From positions 1 through 11,773 of the forward strand of contig JAITHQ010000097.1 of assembly GCA_031279925.1 (NCBI GenBank): a stretch of 11,773 nucleotides of DNA, written 5' to 3'. The translations under genes were made by a program, and so were the position numbers. Below the pieces are notes generated by a model. That model searched no databases. It saw only the letters and a list, made by a program, of their open reading frames with translations, and had not been told where the DNA came from. Positions 7,369-11,773 of this stretch are shown one piece after another; positions within the stretch are counted from its first letter, which is position 1; each line of letters begins with the position of its first letter. Source of the DNA: Treponema sp. GTDB taxonomy: Bacteria; Spirochaetota; Spirochaetia; Treponematales; Breznakiellaceae.

Positions 7369-7406
7369 AGCGGTTGTTGTTGCAAAACTGAAGTTTCGCA
7401 ACAACC
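7369..7406 (-). repeat. Palindromic dispersed repeat, copy 1 (repeat type B)
   Basis: This 38-bp unit begins agcggttgttgttgcaaaac and folds as gttgttgcaaaact / agtttcgcaacaac with one mismatch and a 2-nt loop. An inverted copy with 36 of 38 identical bases lies at 10535-10572. It ends 7 bp from the lysS stop codon and probably forms the lysS 3' end or a bidirectional block between the convergent genes. Confidence 0.8.
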
Positions 7407-7413
7407 CCGCCTT

Positions 7414-9075
7414 TCAATATGAATAAGCGTCAAGAATACCCATAAGCCGTTCCTTTTCGATAGAGCGAAGAAAATTAGCCAGGCGCGGCCCCTGATCCTT
7501 GCCGATAAGGGCCTGGTATGCGGAGCGGAACAGGTCCTTGCCTTCAAGACCGGCCTTTTCCGCAACGGCGTAAATTGCCTGGGCGCAGCTTTTGTCATCG
7601 GTAAAGGTTTCGATGCGGGCGATTACCTCGTCCCGCAGCAGCTTGAGCGCGGCTGCTTCCGCCGGGGCAAGGGCGGCCTGTTCGCCTGCCGGCCTTAGCT
7701 GGAAACGAAATTCATCCGGGGAACAGTTTTCCACCCAGTATTTGGCGCAGACTGCCCGCGCCCACAGCGCCGGAATCTGATCCGGCCCCGGCCCTTCGGC
7801 CTGCGGCTGTTCAGCCCCTTTTGCCAGCGCGGCCAGGGTTTTTTCTATATCGCCATCGGCAATTTGAATCAGGTTGCAAAGGTGGCGGAAAGGTATCTGG
7901 TATGGCCGGGGCATAGTTTCAAGAGGCAAGGTTTTGCCATCCGGGGCAACGGCAGTCTGCGAAAGCTCGTATATGCGCCGTTCGCGGCGGTAAGCGGTAT
8001 CGTCCTTTGCAGGCTCCATTTTCCAGGCAATACGCTCGGTCTTGTCATAATCTTCATAAATTTTTATCACATCAAGATCAAAGGAAATGGTAAACTCGGT
8101 GTTGGGACGGGTTCCGGCAAAAAGGTAGCGGGCCAGTTCCGGCGTATACACTTTTAGCACATCGTCAAGGGTGATCACATTCCCCGATGAAGAAGACATT
8201 TTTCCCGGCAGCCCTTTGGTGCCGATAAAGTCATAGCGAAAAGTAACGGGCGCGTCCCAATTATACACCTCTTTGCACACATGGCGGGCCGTGTCGAAAC
8301 TACCCCCCTGGCTGTGGTGATCTTTCCCAGCCGGTTCAAAATCGACCTTTTCGTATTCCCAGCGCATGGGCCAATCTACCCGCCAGCCGAGTTTGATTCC
8401 CCTGGCGCTGCGAATGTCCGAAGTTTCGCGGTGACCGCAGGCATCGCAATGGTAGGAAAGCCCCCATTCGCCGTCCCAGCCGTCAATACCAGTTTCATCT
8501 TTGTTGCACACGTCACAGAACACGCTAACCGGCCACCATTCGCCCTGTATCTTGTGATCCTCGTCGCGGAATTGGTCAAGAATTTTTTTCAGCGCATCCC
8601 GGCGCTCAAGCGCCCGGCGTATTCCTTGCGCATAACGGGAAGCGCGGTAACGTTCCGCCTGGTACAGGTATTCGGGAAAAATCCCCACTGCGGGGAGCTT
8701 GGTTTCAACATCACATTCATGGTGACGGGCGTAACTGGAATCCCGCTCCCAGGGATCAGGAACCATAGTAATGGGAAAACGCAGGTGTTTTTCAAGCTCC
8801 TCCTGTTTGGGCATGTTCTTGGGCACCTTGCGGAACACATCATAATCATCCCATGAATAGATAAACCGCGTTTTTTTGCCTAAATCGCGCAATGCCCGCG
8901 CCACCAGTTCAACAGAGATAATCTCCCGAAAATTGCCGATATGCACCGTACCCGAAGGGGTAATCCCCGAAGCGCAGGTATACAGTTCCTTTTCGCCTTT
9001 TTCACGAATAATTTTAAGGGCGGTTTCATCGGCCCAATGCGCCGCCGTTTCTTTTCGCTGCTCGTTACTGTTCAT
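7414..9075 (-). CDS. lysS: Lysyl-tRNA synthetase, class I
   Basis: This 553-residue class I lysyl-tRNA synthetase charges tRNA-Lys with lysine using ATP in the cytoplasm. It is the archaeal-type enzyme found in spirochaetes and some other bacteria, unrelated to class II LysRS. The class I signatures are visible: ASGITPSGTVHIGNFRE (HIGN 45-48, a HIGH variant) and GLPGKMSSSSGN (KMSSS 292-296, the KMSKS site). Two CxxC pairs (CDVC 187-190, CDAC 210-213) form a probable zinc-binding insertion. The C-terminal helical domain is complete, and the length is slightly above the usual 510-540. I place the start at ATG 9075 because the family N-terminus begins just after it and a TATAAT lies only 8 nt upstream; the in-frame TTG three codons earlier overlaps that -10 box. 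It lies 84 bp downstream of the TPR lipoprotein gene, same strand. Confidence 0.97.
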   Translation of the reverse strand: MNSNEQRKETAAHWADETALKIIREKGEKELYTCASGITPSGTVHIGNFREIISVELVARALRDLGKKTRFIYSWDDYDVFRKVPKNMPKQEELEKHLRFPITMVPDPWERDSSYARHHECDVETKLPAVGIFPEYLYQAERYRASRYAQGIRRALERRDALKKILDQFRDEDHKIQGEWWPVSVFCDVCNKDETGIDGWDGEWGLSYHCDACGHRETSDIRSARGIKLGWRVDWPMRWEYEKVDFEPAGKDHHSQGGSFDTARHVCKEVYNWDAPVTFRYDFIGTKGLPGKMSSSSGNVITLDDVLKVYTPELARYLFAGTRPNTEFTISFDLDVIKIYEDYDKTERIAWKMEPAKDDTAYRRERRIYELSQTAVAPDGKTLPLETMPRPYQIPFRHLCNLIQIADGDIEKTLAALAKGAEQPQAEGPGPDQIPALWARAVCAKYWVENCSPDEFRFQLRPAGEQAALAPAEAAALKLLRDEVIARIETFTDDKSCAQAIYAVAEKAGLEGKDLFRSAYQALIGKDQGPRLANFLRSIEKERLMGILDAYSY

Positions 9076-9112
9076 GTGAGGCAATTATACCCAAGGAAGG
9101 GAAACAGCGCAA
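9076..9112 (-). promoter_or_regulatory. lysS promoter placing transcription start at the ATG
   Basis: On the minus strand: TTGCGC (9112-9107, 3 of 6 consensus bases), a 17-bp spacer, and perfect TATAAT (9089-9084), then 8 nt to the ATG at 9075. The bases between (tgcctcac) hold no Shine-Dalgarno site, so the mRNA is predicted to be leaderless or to have a leader of one or two nucleotides. Confidence 0.65.
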
Positions 9113-9159
9113 TGCGCCGGATCGCCGCGCAATTAAAAGGGAGTTCTGCGTTCAACCTG

Positions 9160-10218
9160 TTACGGCCCGGTGATCGATTCGGCAGCGGCAAAATCGGCGG
9201 CGGCGCTTTCGTTGCTGCCCAATAACCGCAGAATATTCCCCCGGCTGGCGTAGGCGTTGGCGTATCCGGGATCAATGGCAAGGGCGCGGTTAAGGTCCGC
9301 AAGGGCTTTGTCAAAATTACCCTTGTTGTACCATGCGTTCCCCCGGTTATGGTAAGCCAGGGCGTAATTGGGATTTAGTTTAACAGCTTCGGAAAAATCC
9401 GCAATGGCGCGGTCGTCGTCTTCCTTGCAATACCATGCGCTCCCCCGGCGGTTCCAGACCGATGCGTTGCGGGGTTCCAGGCGGACAAGACGGGTACAAT
9501 CTTCGATGGTACTATCGTAATCGCCTTTTTCGTAAAATGCGTAGGCGCGGTTGGCAAGAGCGTCGGTGTAATCGGTTCTGAGCTTTAGGGCCCTGGTATA
9601 ATCGGCAATGGCTTTTTCTGTTTCGCCGCGTTCGGCATACGCATAGCCCCGGTAGTTGTATAACTCCGCACGGTCGCTTTTTAGATTGATGGCGCGGGTG
9701 TAATCGTCTATGGCGCGGCTTAACTGGCCCTTTTTAAGCCAGGCGTTCCCCCGCGCCTCCAGGGAATCGGCATAATCGGATTTAAGATTAATGGAATGGG
9801 TGTATTCGGCAATTGCGTTGTCGTAATCTCCGGCACGGTATTGTTTCTCTGCGGAAATAAACGAAATAAGGTACTGCTCCATACCCATTTGCCGCAGAAC
9901 CGCAGGATCGGCTTTTTGATAATTAACAGGATCAATTTCTGATATATTAACCCCAAAAGAAGGCAGAAGGCCGCTGAAATCTTTTAATGAACGCGAAGGC
10001 TGATAACTAACCGAAGCGTTTCTGGCCGGCGCGGCGGCTGGTTTTTCGGCTGCCGTTTCGCTTTCTATGGGTTTTTGTTCTGTAACTGTAACTTCAGGCT
10101 CAACAACAGCCGGTTCAGGCGCGGCTGGCGTCTCTACAGGCGGCGGATTTTTTGCATGGCAGCCGGGAAAAACAAGGGCAAGGCAGCAGATAACAGGAAT
10201 CCAGTTAAAAAATTTCAT
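9160..10218 (-). CDS. TPR-repeat lipoprotein
   Basis: This 352-residue protein is exported and lipid-anchored: a short basic start (MKFFNW), a hydrophobic core, and the lipobox LVFPGC with C20 as the modified cysteine. Residues 21 to about 70 are a Pro/Ala/Glu-rich linker. From about 117 to 350 there are six to seven consecutive 34-residue tetratricopeptide repeats, for example EARGNAWLKKGQLSRAIDDY and NRGNAWYNKGNFDKALADLN, with the canonical W/L-G-Y-A-P pattern. TPR arrays are protein-binding scaffolds, so an envelope-associated adaptor role is likely, but no partner can be named. The plus-strand neighbours are unrelated, and lysS downstream has its own promoter. Its own promoter is perfect consensus and lies so close to the ATG that no ribosome-binding site fits. 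Confidence 0.92.
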   Translation of the reverse strand: MKFFNWIPVICCLALVFPGCHAKNPPPVETPAAPEPAVVEPEVTVTEQKPIESETAAEKPAAAPARNASVSYQPSRSLKDFSGLLPSFGVNISEIDPVNYQKADPAVLRQMGMEQYLISFISAEKQYRAGDYDNAIAEYTHSINLKSDYADSLEARGNAWLKKGQLSRAIDDYTRAINLKSDRAELYNYRGYAYAERGETEKAIADYTRALKLRTDYTDALANRAYAFYEKGDYDSTIEDCTRLVRLEPRNASVWNRRGSAWYCKEDDDRAIADFSEAVKLNPNYALAYHNRGNAWYNKGNFDKALADLNRALAIDPGYANAYASRGNILRLLGSNESAAADFAAAESITGP

Positions 10219-10252
10219 AGCTTATTATATCGGGGCTTTTTAAAAATGTCAA
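10219..10252 (-). promoter_or_regulatory. Perfect-consensus promoter 5 nt before the TPR lipoprotein ATG
   Basis: On the minus strand: TTGACA (10252-10247), exactly 17 bp, and TATAAT (10229-10224), followed by aagct and the ATG at 10218. Both hexamers and the spacing match the sigma-70 optimum. Transcription should start on or immediately next to the A of the ATG, leaving no room for a Shine-Dalgarno sequence. Confidence 0.8.
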
Positions 10253-10486
10253 ATTTTGGAATCGCATACCTCGCCTTGAAGGGCTAAACTTGACCTGCAA
10301 AATATTTGGCGCAAGAGTAACGCTCAATACTAAAGAAAACCCCTGCGGGGTGGGGCGGCGGCAGGATAAAACCATCTGGAATTCCCTGCCGGAGCATACC
10401 GGAACAAAAAGCAGCCTATAGGGGCTGTACTGATCTGGAGTGCAAGCCGCCCGGCGGCCCTTGTAATTGTTGCGTAAGCAACTGCC
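10253..10486. other. Gene-free, hairpin-rich intergenic stretch
   Basis: No credible reading frame is present. Several short stems occur: cggcagg (10359-10365) with cctgccg (10385-10391); gccgcc/ggcggc around 10446-10458; and gttgc/gcaac (10469-10482) around gtaa. Together with the terminator-like hairpin just downstream they could belong to a plus-strand structured RNA. I find no match by eye to tRNA, tmRNA, SRP RNA or RNase P RNA signatures, and no convincing plus-strand promoter (ttgacc at 10290 has no good -10). Confidence 0.3.
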
Positions 10487-10520
10487 AAGCGTAAACAGAC
10501 TGCGGCGTTTGCGCTTTTTT
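10487..10520 (+). terminator. Intrinsic-terminator-like hairpin on the plus strand
   Basis: aagcgtaaac (10487-10496) pairs with gtttgcgctt (10507-10516) through ten pairs including one G-U, with a 10-nt loop and a run of six T. No plus-strand gene precedes it, so it either ends a short non-coding transcript or is a relic. Read on the minus strand, after the RlmN-like gene, it lacks a U tract. Confidence 0.5.
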
Positions 10521-10534
10521 ATCTATAATATAGA

Positions 10535-10572
10535 GGTTATTGCAAAACTTCAGTTTTGCAACAACAACCGCT
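10535..10572 (+). repeat. Palindromic dispersed repeat, copy 2 (repeat type B)
   Basis: This is the inverted copy of the unit at 7369-7406, 36 of 38 bases identical. It folds as gttattgcaaaact / agttttgcaacaac with one mismatch and a 2-nt loop. It overlaps the 3' end of the RlmN-like gene and supplies its stop codon. Confidence 0.8.
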
Positions 10573-11541
10573 ATATTTACCTGCCAATTGCCCACAAGCG
10601 GCTTTTATATTCCTTCCGTATGATTGCCTTATTTTTACTTCAAGTCCGTAATTTTCCAAATTATCTTTAAATCGTTCAATGTTCCTTCTATTTGTATTTT
10701 TTAAAATTTTCTGGTTCGTTTGATTATATTCTAATAAATTTATCATAATATTTTCATGATTAAACCATTCAACCAAATGTTTTATATCGGTATATGTATC
10801 ATTTATTCCAGTTAATAATAAATACGCAATTGTCAATCTTCTATTATGGCGTTTTGAATACGATAAAGCGGCTTCAACAGTTTCGTTAATATCATTACCG
10901 CTCATTCCTGGAATAATATAATCCCTTGTCACTTGTGTCGTTGCGTGTAATGATAATACTAACTGGATTTTTAAATGTTCTTCCCTTAATTTTTTCAATG
11001 CTTTTATAGGACCAACCGTTGAAACTGTTATCCCATCTGTAGGAAAATCCAATCCATTCCTGTCCCGAAGAATATGAATTGCCTTTATTACGGAATCATA
11101 ATTATACAACGGTTCTCCTATGCCCATAAATACAATTCTATTTATTTTTTCTTTTAAAAAAATAACCTGCTGTACTATTTCAGAAGGAGTTAAATTCCTT
11201 AACAGCCCGTTCCTGCCTGATTCACAAAAGACACATTGAACTGGGCATCCGGCTTGGGTGCTTACGCAGGCAGTTATGCCTGTTTTTCGTTTTATGCAAA
11301 CGGTTTCTATACATTTATTATCCAGTAATTCATAGACATATTTTTGTGTATATATGTCCTTAAAAATATCCTTTACCCATAGTGTATGGGATTTTTTTAG
11401 AGAAGGATTTTTATACAAAAATGAATACAATTTCCTTGTGCCATTTTCGCCAATAACACTGGCGATCTCAGCGCAAGTAAACCCAAAAGGGTCATTGATA
11501 ATATCAATAAGGGAACAATTATTTCCATGAATGTTTTTCAT
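10537..11541 (-). CDS. RlmN/Cfr-family radical SAM RNA methyltransferase
   Basis: This 334-residue radical SAM enzyme belongs to the family that methylates adenine 2503 of 23S rRNA (RlmN at C2, also tRNA; Cfr at C8, giving antibiotic resistance). Seen directly: CVSTQAGCPVQCVFC, holding C92 (equivalent of E. coli RlmN C118) and the Fe-S motif C99-x3-C103-x2-C106; RNGLLRNLT; VFMGIGEPLYNYDSV (GEP 142-144); VSTVGPIKAL; LSLHA; LLTGINDTYTD; INLLEYN; and GRNIKAACGQLAG with C316, the methyl-carrying cysteine. All catalytic cysteines are present, so it should be active. RlmN and Cfr cannot be told apart by eye. The start at 11541 follows an ideal ggagg 6 nt upstream; the longer reading to 11592 adds 17 residues with no such site. 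The gene is far more AT-rich than its neighbours, suggesting horizontal acquisition. The tail after GKY (SGCCCKTEVLQ) is encoded by repeat B. Confidence 0.9.
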   Translation of the reverse strand: MKNIHGNNCSLIDIINDPFGFTCAEIASVIGENGTRKLYSFLYKNPSLKKSHTLWVKDIFKDIYTQKYVYELLDNKCIETVCIKRKTGITACVSTQAGCPVQCVFCESGRNGLLRNLTPSEIVQQVIFLKEKINRIVFMGIGEPLYNYDSVIKAIHILRDRNGLDFPTDGITVSTVGPIKALKKLREEHLKIQLVLSLHATTQVTRDYIIPGMSGNDINETVEAALSYSKRHNRRLTIAYLLLTGINDTYTDIKHLVEWFNHENIMINLLEYNQTNQKILKNTNRRNIERFKDNLENYGLEVKIRQSYGRNIKAACGQLAGKYSGCCCKTEVLQ

Positions 11542-11547
11542 AATTAA

Positions 11548-11552
11548 CCTCC
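11548..11552 (-). promoter_or_regulatory. Ribosome-binding site fixing the RlmN-like start
   Basis: ggagg on the minus strand, 6 nt before the ATG at 11541. It contrasts with the missing sites of lysS and the TPR lipoprotein on the same strand. A TTGACG at 11580-11575 lies upstream, but no -10 box sits at proper spacing, so the promoter is unresolved. Confidence 0.75.
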
Positions 11553-11654
11553 AAGAATGTAAAAACACCTCACCCGTCAACGGGAATCCCATTGAGATTT
11601 TGAGAAAAGTTTTACTGGCTAACTATAAAAAACAAAATGCCACGATATTCTCTT

Positions 11655-11716
11655 AGAGCCTGTTCAAAATCTGGAATTTTGGCGTTGCAAACGCCAAAAT
11701 TCTACCTTGCAGGCTC
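11655..11716. repeat. Nested hairpin, relative of repeat type A
   Basis: An outer stem gagcctg (11656-11662) / caggctc (11710-11716) encloses a perfect 13-bp inner stem gaattttggcgtt (11674-11686) / aacgccaaaattc (11690-11702) with a 3-nt loop. The opening agagcctgttcaaaa matches agagcctgtgcaaaa at 7319 except for one base, and the same outer arms close both. Confidence 0.65.
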
Positions 11717-11724
11717 AAAAAGAG

Positions 11725-11743
11725 CCCGAAAATCGGGGTTTTT
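11725..11743. terminator. Candidate terminator near the right edge
   Basis: cccga (11725-11729) and tcggg (11733-11737) form a short stem followed by gttttt on the plus strand. On the minus strand the same stem is followed by ctcttttt, so it could act both ways, for example ending a minus-strand gene beyond the right edge. The stem is only 5 bp. Confidence 0.35.
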
Positions 11744-11773
11744 ACGGTCTATTGACCGCAAAAATCCACAATT

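Noticed and set aside
8281..8856. A 191-codon plus-strand open frame inside lysS.
   Set aside because: It is antisense to a fully conserved class I LysRS and has no family resemblance of its own.
10400..10430. ccggaacaaaaagcagcc looked briefly like the GGAAG..AGCAGCC loop of signal recognition particle RNA.
   Set aside because: The preceding GGUCAGG strand and the long flanking helix needed for SRP RNA are missing.
11542..11592. A 17-residue N-terminal extension of the RlmN-like protein.
   Set aside because: The ggagg at 11552-11548 is placed for ATG 11541, and the extension has no ribosome-binding site of its own.
7319..11716. The palindromic repeats as a CRISPR array or integron attC series.
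   Set aside because: There are only two copies of each type, separated by kilobases or by unlike spacers, with no cas or integrase gene, and the palindromes are near-perfect rather than attC-like.

Overview
The window looks like a chromosomal segment from a spirochaete of the Treponema group, possibly a gut-type lineage. The evidence is a class I (archaeal-type) lysyl-tRNA synthetase, which spirochaetes carry in place of the usual class II enzyme, a sugar-binding protein with a Treponema-like export signal, mid-range GC in most genes, and palindromic intergenic repeats. The assignment is inferred from gene content only.

Left part (1-5045). A decayed ISAs1-family transposase fragment (241-729, minus) precedes a promoter with a dyad over its -35 box. 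That promoter drives a tight plus-strand operon: extracellular sugar-binding protein, two ABC permeases that overlap by 4 bp, and a cytoplasmic carbohydrate-esterase-15-like hydrolase. No ATPase is encoded, so a shared ATPase elsewhere is expected. The likely logic is uptake of an oligosaccharide followed by intracellular removal of an ester-linked group.

Middle part (5046-9075). A second ISAs1 fragment (about 5089-5372, plus) carries the N-terminal half of a transposase, complementary to the C-terminal half at the left edge. A housekeeping block follows: glutamine-dependent NAD+ synthetase (nadE, plus) converging on class I lysyl-tRNA synthetase (lysS, minus). Two strong hairpin repeats lie between their 3' ends.

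Right part (9076-11773). A lipoprotein with TPR repeats lies upstream of lysS on the minus strand. After a structured gene-free stretch of about 300 bp comes a strikingly AT-rich gene for an RlmN/Cfr-type radical SAM methyltransferase (minus). It is bracketed by the same two repeat types that sit side by side between nadE and lysS, and one repeat copy encodes its last residues.

The main points for a second look are: three genes (nadE, lysS, TPR lipoprotein) whose -10 boxes lie only 5-8 nt from the start codon with no Shine-Dalgarno site, implying leaderless mRNAs; the repeat-bracketed AT-rich RlmN/Cfr-like gene; the signal-less CE15-like esterase in a sugar-import operon; and the two complementary ISAs1 halves, whose orientation fits an inversion of the intervening sugar operon.
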